64,000 nucleotides of DNA, taken from CAYOEV01 sp964403075. Lineage in GTDB: Bacteria; Bacteroidota; Bacteroidia; Cytophagales; Cyclobacteriaceae. Of this stretch, positions 34,902 through 43,794 are shown piece after piece (within the stretch, counting starts at the first letter, position 1; each line of letters opens with the position of its first letter). The stretch lies in contig CAYOEV010000006.1 of assembly GCA_964403075.1 (NCBI GenBank), positions 1 to 64,000 on the forward strand, in the 5' to 3' direction. The notes beneath the pieces were generated by a model. The model was not told the origin of the DNA. It saw nothing but the letters and a program-made list of their open reading frames with translations, and did not search any database. The position numbers and the translations under genes were made by a program.

Positions 34902-36984
34902 TTTTAAACTTTACAATTACCAGGGTATAGTCATCAATCAAGGACTGATCACCAAGAAAGGTTTTAAGATCTTGAATAATTCCTTCTTTAATGCTCATGG
35001 CGTTCTCCGCGTGTCTGGACAACAGGGATTGCTTCAAGCCACGCATTGAAAACTGCTGATTTAGTTGATTTTTTGCTTCGGTGATGCCGTCAGTGATCAA
35101 CACAAGTACATCCCCCTCCTGATAGGTAAGTGTTGCACTTTCTACGTAGTTGTGAAAGGTAAAGTTTCTTACAATACCCAGTCCCATACCTTGGGGTTTT
35201 AATTCCAGAACCTTCCGGTCGGATGCACGAAAAAATAATGCGGGAATGTGCCCGGCGCGTACATACCTGAGCACACAATGACGGGTATCTATCCAAAAAT
35301 AACTGGCAGTAATAAACGAATGCCTTTCCAAACATTTACCAAGTGCCAGATTGGCATTAACGATGAATTCCTTGGGCTCCACTTCAGGAAGTGCAAGGGA
35401 ATGAAAAATTCCTTTCATCTGCGCCATGTGAAAGGCAGCAGAAGTCCCCTTTCCAGATACATCGCCAATGATGAGTCCGAACAGGCCGTCTTCCAGATGT
35501 ATGATATCATAATAATCACCGCCAACCTCGTCGGCTGCCATTGAAAAGGCTGTGATTTCGAAATTTTCGTCACTGGCTAACTGATCAGGTAACAAGCTCC
35601 GCTGAACATCCTTGGCAATTTTCAACTGTTCCTGGTAACGCTCATTCTCCAGGGCGTCGGAAAGGAGCATGAAATTCTCAATGGAAATGCTGGCCTGATT
35701 CACAAATGTGATGATAATCTCCACCAACTCTCTATTAAATGAATCTGCGACATCTCTAAGTAAGACCAGACTGCCCAACTGCTTGTTTTTGACCATTACC
35801 GGCAAAGCCAGAATGGATTTGAAATCATTGACCTTGATCCTTCCCGTTAGCCGGCTAGATGGAATCATCCGCACATTTCCAAAATGGATAATTTCATGAA
35901 GCACACTGACCTTTACCTGACGCTTGATTTCAGCTATCTGACCGTGGGTTATGTCGCGTGAATAATAGATACCATCGGGAAAATCATCGGTACGAACTTC
36001 TAGATACGCAGCGTCAGCAAAAGTGGCACTCATTGAACTTTCCAACAAGATTTCGTACGTCTGCTCTTCGGATTGACCACTGGGAATGGCCTGACTCAAT
36101 TTTTGAAAATCTACTGCTTCTTTGAGCTTTCTCTCGAACACGGAGGAGGTAGGCAGATTAAAAAGTGTAACCAAGACCGAAATACCAGCATACAGAAAAC
36201 TGAAAATGAAAAGTGCCATCGTGAGCGTACGGTTGTACAAATCGAAGGCGAGCGCGTCTGTAGCAGAGAACTGAATTAGGCTCACCAAAAAATGGTAGAG
36301 GTATATGGCTGAAAGTACAATGAACAAGATGCTTTTGAGCTTTTGTTTGAAATTCAAATACGCCACCCACTTCAGGTTCAAGACGAGAATCACAGAAAAT
36401 CCAATAACGAAGACTAGCACATATTGGTAAGCTTGCTGCCTGAAATTCGGCTCTAATAGATCGAAAATGAGCGAGGCAATGAGCGCATACTCAAAAAAAC
36501 TCCAAAGCTGAAGTAGACTTTTACTTTTCTGGTAAAGAATGAGACGTTTCCAGACCTCAAGTGTGAACACCAAAAAAATCATCACCAGTCCGACCAGCAG
36601 GTGGTACAAGGCGTTGATGAAAATGGGATTTTGGCCAAGGTTTGTAGCCCCAAAATAGGTGAAGGTCAGTCTTATGGCCAGTGCCGCAATCGTGGTGACC
36701 AATCCTACCATGAAAACCTTCCATAGCAGATCCAAAAAATTGACACTCTCCGCTTTATTCAATTTATACCGGAACCGAACCGCCAGACTCAGCACAAAAA
36801 ATGTGAAAAACCACTGAGGCAACATCGTGGAAAGGGCTACCTCCATTTGATAGGTGCGCGTGAACAGCTGGTACACATCCAGCACGGTAAAGAGCAGCCA
36901 AAAAAGAACGGCTCCAAGCAGCCCCAGCCTTGAAATGAACCTACTCGACATGAATAAGTAAAGATAGCGGCTCTGTCGCATCAT
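34873..36984 (-). CDS. Membrane-bound SpoIIE-type serine phosphatase with GAF domain
   Basis: A 703-aa PP2C-type phosphatase. About eight transmembrane helices occupy residues 18-278, then comes a GAF-like sensor (about 300-440) and the SpoIIE/RsbU domain (about 475-700). Metal-binding aspartates are in DEVGGDYYD (485-493), IIGDVSGKGTSA (506-516), VLITDGITEA and LIDDYTLV. It should dephosphorylate the STAS protein encoded next, in response to a membrane or small-molecule signal. It starts 29 bp downstream of guaB on the same strand, so it may be transcribed from the guaB promoter. The C-terminal NNNN run is encoded in the stretch that overlaps the STAS gene. Confidence 0.88.
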   Translation of the reverse strand: MMRQSRYLYLFMSSRFISRLGLLGAVLFWLLFTVLDVYQLFTRTYQMEVALSTMLPQWFFTFFVLSLAVRFRYKLNKAESVNFLDLLWKVFMVGLVTTIAALAIRLTFTYFGATNLGQNPIFINALYHLLVGLVMIFLVFTLEVWKRLILYQKSKSLLQLWSFFEYALIASLIFDLLEPNFRQQAYQYVLVFVIGFSVILVLNLKWVAYLNFKQKLKSILFIVLSAIYLYHFLVSLIQFSATDALAFDLYNRTLTMALFIFSFLYAGISVLVTLFNLPTSSVFERKLKEAVDFQKLSQAIPSGQSEEQTYEILLESSMSATFADAAYLEVRTDDFPDGIYYSRDITHGQIAEIKRQVKVSVLHEIIHFGNVRMIPSSRLTGRIKVNDFKSILALPVMVKNKQLGSLVLLRDVADSFNRELVEIIITFVNQASISIENFMLLSDALENERYQEQLKIAKDVQRSLLPDQLASDENFEITAFSMAADEVGGDYYDIIHLEDGLFGLIIGDVSGKGTSAAFHMAQMKGIFHSLALPEVEPKEFIVNANLALGKCLERHSFITASYFWIDTRHCVLRYVRAGHIPALFFRASDRKVLELKPQGMGLGIVRNFTFHNYVESATLTYQEGDVLVLITDGITEAKNQLNQQFSMRGLKQSLLSRHAENAMSIKEGIIQDLKTFLGDQSLIDDYTLVIVKFKNGSNNNNGK

Positions 36985-37013
36985 GAGCCACTGGCAGCAT
37001 CAATTAGCATTTT

Positions 37014-38492
37014 TTAACGCCGACTATAATTAGGCGCTTCACGGGTTACATGTATATCATGTGGATGACTCTCTACCATCCCCGCATTGGAAATTTTCAC
37101 AAATTTAGCCTGCTGAAGTGCCTCAATGTCTCGTGCACCACAGTAACCCATGCCAGCACGTAGTCCTCCGATCAATTGATAAAGCACTTCCTCTACCCCA
37201 CCCTTAAATGGCACACGCCCAACAATACCCTCAGGTACCAATTTTTTAATATCGTCCTCTGCATCCTGAAAATAACGGTCCTTGCTGCCTTCATCCATGG
37301 CTTCCACCGAGCCCATGCCCCTGTAGGTTTTAAATTTCCTTCCTTCGTACAAAATGACCTCTCCGGGCGCCTCCTCTGTTCCAGCCAAAAGTGAACCTAC
37401 CATGACTGAGCTGGCTCCAGCTGCTATCGCTTTCACGATATCACCGCTGAATCGGATACCACCATCTGCAATGATCGGCACACCCGTACCCTTGACTGCC
37501 TCAGCAGACTCGTAAACCGCGGAAAGCTGCGGCATACCCACACCGGCAATCACACGAGTCGTACAAATGCTGCCAGGTCCAACTCCCACCTTCACCCCAT
37601 CAGCACCAACATCTGCCAATGCTTTTGCCCCTTCTTTTGAAGCCACATTGCCGACGATCAACTCCAGATCCTTAAATGCTTTTTTCACCGCCTTTGCCGC
37701 ATCAATCACCCCCCTGGAGTGCCCATGTGCCGTATCTATGCTCACAAAATCTACCCCCGCACTTTTAAGTGAAGCAATCCGGTCTTGCATATCTTTGGTC
37801 ACACCTACCGCTGCGCCCACACGTAAACGTCCGAACTCATCTTTACAGGCATTTGGCCTGTCACGGTTTTTCAATATGTCCTTATATGTTATCAAACCTG
37901 TGAGACGTCCCTCCTTGTCAATGATTGGGAGCTTTTCAATTTTGTGTTCTTTGAGTATCTCCTCGGCTTCAGCAAGACCCACTTCCACGGTGGCTGTAAT
38001 AAGACCCTTTTTTGTCATAATCTCCAATACCGGACGAGTGGGGTTTTTTTCGAAGCGCAAATCACGATTGGTAACGATACCGATAAGTTTCCTGTCAGAT
38101 CCAACCACGGGAATACCCCCAATCTTGTTTTCTTTCATGATTTTCTCCGCATCCCCGGCAGTTCCGCTCACATCCAGCGTGATTGGGTCCAGAATCATAC
38201 CGCTCTGCGAACGCTTTACCTTTCGAACTTCTGCGGTCTGCTGATCAATACCCATGTTCTTGTGAATTACACCCACCCCACCATCCAGTGCCATTGCAAT
38301 GGCAAGTCTGGCCTCGGTAACCGTGTCCATTGCCGCTGAAATTAGGGGAACGTTTAATTTGATATTACGAGTTAAAAAAGAGGACACTTCAGTATCTCTC
38401 GGTAATATTTCGGAATAACTAGGGAGCAATAGCACATCATCATAGGTGAGTGCTTCAAAGAGAATTTTGTCGTTGTTTGGATTCATAAGCAA
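37014..38492 (-). CDS. guaB: IMP dehydrogenase
   Basis: Oxidises IMP to XMP with NAD+, the committed step to GTP. The 492-aa enzyme has the catalytic Cys310 in GVGPGSICTTRV, two CBS domains inserted at about 100-212 (GGIPVVGSDRKLIG, KLPIIDKEGRLTG), and the flap with MGSVEAM and YFQD. The start may be 38492 or the second ATG at 38486. A TAATTTTG element on the minus strand (38521-38528) is a likely -7 box. It is the first gene of the minus-strand run down to surA. Confidence 0.96.
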   Translation of the reverse strand: MLMNPNNDKILFEALTYDDVLLLPSYSEILPRDTEVSSFLTRNIKLNVPLISAAMDTVTEARLAIAMALDGGVGVIHKNMGIDQQTAEVRKVKRSQSGMILDPITLDVSGTAGDAEKIMKENKIGGIPVVGSDRKLIGIVTNRDLRFEKNPTRPVLEIMTKKGLITATVEVGLAEAEEILKEHKIEKLPIIDKEGRLTGLITYKDILKNRDRPNACKDEFGRLRVGAAVGVTKDMQDRIASLKSAGVDFVSIDTAHGHSRGVIDAAKAVKKAFKDLELIVGNVASKEGAKALADVGADGVKVGVGPGSICTTRVIAGVGMPQLSAVYESAEAVKGTGVPIIADGGIRFSGDIVKAIAAGASSVMVGSLLAGTEEAPGEVILYEGRKFKTYRGMGSVEAMDEGSKDRYFQDAEDDIKKLVPEGIVGRVPFKGGVEEVLYQLIGGLRAGMGYCGARDIEALQQAKFVKISNAGMVESHPHDIHVTREAPNYSRR

Positions 38493-38583
38493 ACAATAAG
38501 CGCGGCCATTATTTGCCGGGCAAAATTAAAGCTTATGTGCCGGTAATCCGTAGCATTGTGAACAAATAAATTATACTCGCAAG

Positions 38584-39177
38584 ATGAACTGGTGGCAGAC
38601 ATTGGTGCATCAGATGCTACAAACAACGTGGTTGGAAGCCATGGCAGCTGCCACAGGAGTTACCAGCGTCTGGTGGGGCTACAAAGAAAATATTCTGGTT
38701 TTCCCCGTGGGCATCGTAAGCGTACTCTGCTACGTCTTCATTGGATTCAATTATCGTCTCTATGCCGATGCAGGGGTCAATGCATATTATTTTGCTATGA
38801 GCATCTACGGATGGATACATTGGAGCGATACCAAGTCTGGTAAGGGTCAAATTCCCATCACGCGCTTGAGTCCCTCCGAACGCGACCTTGCGCTCTTCAT
38901 TTTTTTTGTTTCATTTTTCGTTATTCGCATAGCACTGAGCTTCACACCTAGCGACCTACCTACCTGGGATGCCTTTACGACCTCCTCCGCCATTACGGCA
39001 ATGTGGCTCATGGCGAGGAAAAAAATTGAACACTGGATCTTTTGGCTCATCTGCGACCTGTCCTCAATCCCTTTGTATGCCTACAAAGGACTATACTTCA
39101 CTTCCATACAGTTTTTGCTATTTACCATCATTGCCACACTTGGCCTTCTCAGCTGGCAAAAAAAACTGCGCACATGA
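38584..39177 (+). CDS. PnuC-family vitamin transporter (nicotinamide riboside or thiamine)
   Basis: A 197-aa membrane protein with about seven helices and the PnuC signature region: an ENILVFPVGIVSV segment, then YADAGVNAYYFAMSIYGWIHW. PnuC carries nicotinamide riboside by facilitated diffusion; the close relative PnuT carries thiamine and is typical of Bacteroidota. The directly coupled NadR-like kinase (ATGA overlap) favours nicotinamide riboside. The TPP-riboswitch locus 2.4 kb downstream leaves thiamine possible. I cannot separate the two from sequence alone, so no symbol is assigned. Confidence 0.82.
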   Translation: MNWWQTLVHQMLQTTWLEAMAAATGVTSVWWGYKENILVFPVGIVSVLCYVFIGFNYRLYADAGVNAYYFAMSIYGWIHWSDTKSGKGQIPITRLSPSERDLALFIFFVSFFVIRIALSFTPSDLPTWDAFTTSSAITAMWLMARKKIEHWIFWLICDLSSIPLYAYKGLYFTSIQFLLFTIIATLGLLSWQKKLRT

Positions 39178-39689
39178 AACGGATAGCCATTGTGGGACCT
39201 GAATCTACTGGTAAAAGTGACCTGACGCAGGCACTAGCTCATCATTTTGGAGAACCATGGGTTCCGGAATATGCACGTGAGTATCTGGAACAGCTGGGAA
39301 GGCCTTATGAAAAAAAAGACCTGCTGGCCATCGCCAGGGGGCAACTGAAATCGGAAGCCGGGCAATTTAAGTTGGCTAAAAGATGGTTATTTTGTGACAC
39401 CAATTTATTGGTCATAAAAATTTGGAGCGAACATGCCTTTGGGCACACCGATGTGTTCATTGAAAAAAACCTGAAGAAACATCAATACGACCTGCATTTG
39501 CTTGCCAATATTGATCTTCCCTGGCGACCAGACCCTTTGCGCGAACACCCACACCTCAGACAACATTTCTTCAAGATGTACCACCAATATCTGCAGACTA
39601 ATAAAATCCCTTTTCAGGTGGTTGAAGGCCTTGGCAATGACCGATTGAGCAATGCCATTTCAAAAATTCAGGAATATTTTCTTGAATAG
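39174..39689 (+). CDS. NadR-like ribosylnicotinamide kinase (AAA_28 ATPase)
   Basis: A 171-aa P-loop kinase. Walker A is GPESTGKS (8-15), and the WVPEYAREYLEQLG block and FCDTN segment match the C-terminal ribosylnicotinamide kinase domain of NadR. It would phosphorylate nicotinamide riboside to NMN and so trap the vitamin brought in by the PnuC-type protein. The N-terminal NMN adenylyltransferase and DNA-binding parts of NadR are absent. ATG at 39174 overlaps the transporter stop (ATGA); the frame is open to 39042, but that is inside the transporter gene. Confidence 0.85.
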   Translation: MKRIAIVGPESTGKSDLTQALAHHFGEPWVPEYAREYLEQLGRPYEKKDLLAIARGQLKSEAGQFKLAKRWLFCDTNLLVIKIWSEHAFGHTDVFIEKNLKKHQYDLHLLANIDLPWRPDPLREHPHLRQHFFKMYHQYLQTNKIPFQVVEGLGNDRLSNAISKIQEYFLE

Positions 39690-39711
39690 GTGATGGCGTG
39701 ATGGAATCCGC

Positions 39712-39719
39712 TAATTTTG
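39712..39719 (+). promoter_or_regulatory. -7 promoter element before typA
   Basis: TAATTTTG is an exact TAnnTTTG match. It lies downstream of the first in-frame ATG (39698) and 17 bases before the ATG at 39737, which supports 39737 as the typA start. The nearest TTG (39682-39684) is 27 bp upstream, farther than usual. Confidence 0.45.
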
Positions 39720-39736
39720 CGCTCGAATCGACTGAA

Positions 39737-41548
39737 ATGCAAGAAATTAGAAACATTGCCATCATCGCACACGTCGACCATGGCAAGACTACCTTGGTAG
39801 ATAAAATCATTTATGCTTCCCAGATTTTTCGTGATGATCAGGTAAAAGAGGAATTAATCCTCGATAACAATGACCTGGAGCGCGAAAGAGGCATCACTAT
39901 TCTCTCCAAAAATGTTTCAGTGGAATACAAGGGAGTAAAAATTAACATAATTGATACTCCCGGTCACGCCGACTTTGGCGGTGAAGTAGAAAGGGTATTA
40001 AAAATGGCTGATGGGGTTATATTGCTGGTAGATGCTTTTGAGGGTCCTATGCCACAAACGCGCTTCGTACTAGGCAAAGCACTCGGTCTTGGACTGACAC
40101 CCATAGTGGTGGTAAATAAGGTGGACAAAGAAAACTGCAGGCCGGATGAAGTCCATGAACAGGTCTTTGATTTAATGTTCTCACTGGATGCCACCGAAGA
40201 GCAATTAAATTTTGAAACACTCTATGGCAGCAGCAAACAGGGCTGGATGGGTGAAGACTGGAAAAAGCCCACCGATAGCATCACGCCACTACTCGACAAA
40301 ATCCTGGAGGTAATTCCACCAGCACCTTTCAAGGAAGGCGTGCCGGCCATGCAGATAACTTCTCTCGATTTTTCCTCCTTTACCGGACGGATTGCCATTG
40401 GTCGCGTGGTTCAGGGAGAACTAAAGGAAGGTGCACAACTAGGTCTTAGTAAAAAAGACGACCTCATGAAAAAAGTTAGAATTAAAGAAATTCATGTATT
40501 TGAAGGGTTGGGAAGAAGGAAAGTCGAATCTGTACGTGCCGGAGATATCTGTGCAGTTACAGGGATTGAAGATTTTGACATTGGAGATACCCTTACTGAT
40601 TTCGACAACCCGAAAGTATTGCCACGAATTGCCATAGATGAGCCTACAATGAGCATGCTTTTCACCATCAATGATTCACCTTTTTTTGGAAAAGAAGGCA
40701 AATTTGTGACGTCTCGTCACCTCAGGGATCGCCTGCTCAAAGAACTCGAAAAGAACCTTGCTTTACGCGTAGAAGAAGCAGATAGTGAGGATAAATTCAT
40801 GGTTTTCGGTCGCGGGGTATTGCACCTGTCTGTGCTTATTGAGACCATGAGACGAGAGGGTTATGAATTGCAGGTCGGGCAGCCGCAAGTACTGTTCAAA
40901 GAAATTGACGGTCAAAAATATGAACCCATCGAAGAACTGACCATCGATGTGCCCGATGATTATTCCGGGAAGGTGATTGAACTGGTAACCCAGAGAAAAG
41001 GGGAACTGAAGGTGATGGAACCCAAAGGAAGCATACAGCACCTGGAATTTGAAATTCCTTCAAGGGGACTGATCGGTTTGAGGAACAATATGCTCACGGC
41101 TACGGCAGGAGAAGCAGTAATGACGCATAGACTCAAAGAATACCAACCCTTCAAAGGAACCATCACGGGCCGCATCAACGGGTCCTTAATTTCAATGGAA
41201 AATGGTCCCGGAACGCCTTATTCCATTGACAAACTTCAGGACCGTGGGGTCTTTTTCATCGATCCTGGTGTAGATGTTTACACAGGTCAGGTAATTGGCG
41301 AGCATTCCCGTGGTAACGACCTGGTCGTCAATATCCAAAAAGGCAAAAAACTGACCAATATGCGGGCATCAGGTTCGGACAACAATGTCAAAATTGCACC
41401 CGCTAAAAAGTTTTCACTGGAAGAAGCGCTGGAATACATCCAAAAAGATGAGTATGTAGAAGTTACACCAGAATCCATACGTATGCGCAAAATTTATCTC
41501 GACGAAAACCAACGGAAGAGAATGTCAAACCAGGAAACCAAGGTTTGA
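39737..41548 (+). CDS. typA: Ribosome-associated GTPase TypA/BipA
   Basis: Translational GTPase that acts in ribosome biogenesis and stress or cold adaptation. Started at 39737 (MQEIRNIAIIAHVDHGKTT) it has 603 aa, the normal length; the ATG at 39698 would add 13 untypical residues and precede the promoter element. GTPase motifs are AHVDHGKTT (G1), DTPGHADFGGEVERV (G3), VVNKVDKENCRP (G4) and SLDAT near G5. EF-G-like domains II, III and V and the BipA-specific C-terminal domain (GSDNNVKIAPAKKFSLEEALEYI at the end) are complete. Confidence 0.95.
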   Translation: MQEIRNIAIIAHVDHGKTTLVDKIIYASQIFRDDQVKEELILDNNDLERERGITILSKNVSVEYKGVKINIIDTPGHADFGGEVERVLKMADGVILLVDAFEGPMPQTRFVLGKALGLGLTPIVVVNKVDKENCRPDEVHEQVFDLMFSLDATEEQLNFETLYGSSKQGWMGEDWKKPTDSITPLLDKILEVIPPAPFKEGVPAMQITSLDFSSFTGRIAIGRVVQGELKEGAQLGLSKKDDLMKKVRIKEIHVFEGLGRRKVESVRAGDICAVTGIEDFDIGDTLTDFDNPKVLPRIAIDEPTMSMLFTINDSPFFGKEGKFVTSRHLRDRLLKELEKNLALRVEEADSEDKFMVFGRGVLHLSVLIETMRREGYELQVGQPQVLFKEIDGQKYEPIEELTIDVPDDYSGKVIELVTQRKGELKVMEPKGSIQHLEFEIPSRGLIGLRNNMLTATAGEAVMTHRLKEYQPFKGTITGRINGSLISMENGPGTPYSIDKLQDRGVFFIDPGVDVYTGQVIGEHSRGNDLVVNIQKGKKLTNMRASGSDNNVKIAPAKKFSLEEALEYIQKDEYVEVTPESIRMRKIYLDENQRKRMSNQETKV

Positions 41549-41573
41549 ACTTTTTAACACTTTACTAAATTTA
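41545..41573 (+). promoter_or_regulatory. Promoter of the TPP-riboswitch transcript
   Basis: TTG (41545-41547), an 18-bp spacer, and TAAATTTA (41566-41573), one mismatch from TAnnTTTG. It ends eleven bases before the GGGGTGCCC that opens the riboswitch core, so transcription would start right at the aptamer. Confidence 0.55.
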
Positions 41574-41580
41574 CTTGTAT

Positions 41581-41674
41581 TATAGGGGTGCCCTCGGCAA
41601 TCAATTGCTGTAAACACGGGCTGAGATCATACCCAAGAACCTGATCCGGGTAATGCCGGCGTAGGGAGTATGAT
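41581..41674 (+). ncRNA. TPP riboswitch (THI element)
   Basis: All conserved THI-box segments occur in order: GGGGTGCCC (41585-41593), a variable P3 hairpin with CAATCAATTG, GGGCTGAGATCATACCC (about 41618-41634), GAACCTGATCCGGGTAATGCCGGC (41638-41660) and GTAGGGA (41661-41667) closing P1 with the 5' strand. It binds thiamine pyrophosphate. It precedes a TonB-dependent receptor and a TPK-like gene, so high TPP should shut off thiamine uptake. A terminator-like hairpin follows directly. Confidence 0.95.
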
Positions 41675-41676
41675 AA

Positions 41677-41719
41677 CCAGGATTGGAGGGTTCCCCACTC
41701 TCCGATGGTTAAATTTTTT
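41677..41719 (+). terminator. Candidate riboswitch-controlled terminator
   Basis: GGAGGG (41685-41690) pairs with CTCTCC (41698-41703) around a TTCCCCA loop, extended by CCA/TGG, and a T-rich run (TTAAATTTTTT) follows. The CTCTC strand could instead pair with GGGAG (41664-41668) in the 3' strand of riboswitch stem P1, giving a mutually exclusive antiterminator. This fits TPP-induced transcription termination. The folding is by eye. Confidence 0.55.
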
Positions 41720-41733
41720 ACAATTTTCTTATC

Positions 41734-43794
41734 ATGAAAAGCGCACTATTCGTGTTTTTACTTGGCATCAGCCACTGGCTGAATGCACAAGATTCTCTAT
41801 GGACTATCGATCTGGAAAGTGTTTTTATCAACGCCGTACGTGCTTCTGATGAAGCGCCAGTATCTCAAAACACTTACACCAGAAAAGATATCCAATCCAT
41901 CGATTTGGGTCAGAACAGTAGTATTCTCATTGAATCGCTTTCACCCTCAGTAGTCACCTATAGTGATGCGGGGACCAATTTTGGAAATTACAATCAGTTT
42001 CGGCTACGTGGAATCGACCAAACCCGCATCAATATCACCTTGAATGGGGTGCCGTTGAATGATATGGTCGATCAGGGCGTTTTCTTTTCAAATTTTTCAG
42101 ATTTTTCAAGTTCGATCTCCTCATTGCAGGTTCAGCGTGGTGTGGGTATCTCCGCGAACGGAACAGCCTCCTATGGAGGTAGCGTGAATTTTGAATCTGT
42201 CAAATTGAAAAACAGTGTACCTTCCGGCGAGCTTGCTTTGAATTATGGCTCCTTCCAAAGTGGCAGATTCAATGCGCAGGCTCAAACGGGGAATAACGAC
42301 AATGGCCTTGCCGCTTACGCCCGCGTTTCTCGAATTTACTCAGGTGGTTATAAACACAATTCCAGTGCCAATGCGCAGTCTTTCTTTTTCTCTGGTGCCA
42401 AATTTTTCTTGAGGTCTTCCTTAAAAGTGACCGCATTCGCAGGAAAAACACAAAATGACCAGTCCTATTTGCCAGTGCTGCTCCCCGACATTGAGTCAGA
42501 TCCAAAAACCAACTACAACCTGGCCGGAGACCGGGATGATTTCGAGCAGGCGCATATACAGGTGCAATACGCCAAACTTCTGAAAGACGAGATGAGCATG
42601 GATGCAACCATGTACTACAATGGCTCCGGCGGTTTCTTCCCTTTTGGTCTTGATGCAAACACGCAATTACTCTACGGACTACAAAATGACCATTTAGGCG
42701 CATTCACTAATCTAAACTACTATGGAGCCCGGCTCAATCTCACGGGCGGAGTTCATGGCTACCGGTTTTTTAGGAGTAATCAGACCGCCCTGGCACCGAC
42801 GCTGGAAAATCCATATTACGAGGACAAAACCACCAAAGACGAATTAAGCGCCTTTGCAAAGGCAGAATGGCTGATGGGCGACTGGTCTTTTTTCGGCGAC
42901 CTGCAGTTACGCACCTTGGCGCTGGGATTTCAGTCCGATTCGCTAAAAATCTATGCAGGTGATGAGACAGCTACTTTGAATTATACTTTCCTGAATCTCC
43001 GTATTGGTGTTACCTACAGAATCAACAATTTTACAAATCTGTATACTTCTTTTGGACGGTCCGGAAGGGAGCCCACACGAACAGACTTTATTCAGGGCGA
43101 CGCAAATAGCGCCATTAGCAGTGCCAACTTCCGTGCTTTTGTAGATAAAAGTGTGGTCCGTGAAGAATACGTCAATGATCTGGAGGTGGGCTTTCGCTAC
43201 CTACGACCGGATTTACAAATTCAGACCAATATTTTTTATATGTCGTTTGAAAACGAGATTTCAATCGTCGGCGGACTTTCACAAAATTCCTACGTTCCGC
43301 TCCGCCAAAACGTGGCCAACAGTCAACGCCTTGGCGTGGAATTACAAACTTCTTATCAGCTAGTAGAAAGCGTGGAAGTAAAGCTGCAGGGTACTTACCT
43401 GGCGACTAATGTTGATGCCTTTGAAACGGGCGCCGAGAGGCTCACTGATGTGGCCCATGCCTTCGCTCCCGAATGGATCATTCAGCCTGAACTCAGGTGG
43501 CACATGGACCGCCTGACCTTACATGTGAACTGGCGTTACCTGGCCGAATCTTTTATGGAGCTGAGCAATGACGATAACTTTAAGATTCCTTCTTCTAATG
43601 TGGTCAATTTGGGCGCCAGCTGGCAAGCATCAGCGATTGTTTCTGTTGACTTTCGTATCAATAACCTATTGGACGAATTGTACTTCACAGATGGTGCACC
43701 CGTAGACCTGAACTTTGACGGAATCCCAGAAGGACCCGGATATCGAATTCAACCCCCACGGAATATCTTTATGGGTATCAATTTCCGATTCTAA
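41734..43794 (+). CDS. TonB-dependent outer-membrane receptor, probable thiamine importer
   Basis: A 686-aa outer-membrane beta-barrel with a signal peptide (cleavage near LNAQ), an N-terminal plug domain (about 25-150; FRLRGIDQTRINITLNGVPLND, VQRGVGISANGTASYGGSVNFES) and a 22-strand-type barrel ending in the expected terminal Phe (FMGINFRF). Small size and the absence of a SusD partner fit a vitamin or siderophore receptor rather than a polysaccharide one. Its TPP riboswitch identifies thiamine, or a thiamine precursor or phosphate, as the likely ligand, like the Omr1/OMthi receptors of Bacteroidota. The stop overlaps the next start (taATG). Confidence 0.9.
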   Translation: MKSALFVFLLGISHWLNAQDSLWTIDLESVFINAVRASDEAPVSQNTYTRKDIQSIDLGQNSSILIESLSPSVVTYSDAGTNFGNYNQFRLRGIDQTRINITLNGVPLNDMVDQGVFFSNFSDFSSSISSLQVQRGVGISANGTASYGGSVNFESVKLKNSVPSGELALNYGSFQSGRFNAQAQTGNNDNGLAAYARVSRIYSGGYKHNSSANAQSFFFSGAKFFLRSSLKVTAFAGKTQNDQSYLPVLLPDIESDPKTNYNLAGDRDDFEQAHIQVQYAKLLKDEMSMDATMYYNGSGGFFPFGLDANTQLLYGLQNDHLGAFTNLNYYGARLNLTGGVHGYRFFRSNQTALAPTLENPYYEDKTTKDELSAFAKAEWLMGDWSFFGDLQLRTLALGFQSDSLKIYAGDETATLNYTFLNLRIGVTYRINNFTNLYTSFGRSGREPTRTDFIQGDANSAISSANFRAFVDKSVVREEYVNDLEVGFRYLRPDLQIQTNIFYMSFENEISIVGGLSQNSYVPLRQNVANSQRLGVELQTSYQLVESVEVKLQGTYLATNVDAFETGAERLTDVAHAFAPEWIIQPELRWHMDRLTLHVNWRYLAESFMELSNDDNFKIPSSNVVNLGASWQASAIVSVDFRINNLLDELYFTDGAPVDLNFDGIPEGPGYRIQPPRNIFMGINFRF

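Noticed and set aside
37567..38244. Plus-strand open frame of 225 codons inside guaB
   Set aside because: Antisense to a well-conserved enzyme gene over its whole length; Ser/Pro/Thr-rich shadow protein without recognisable domains.
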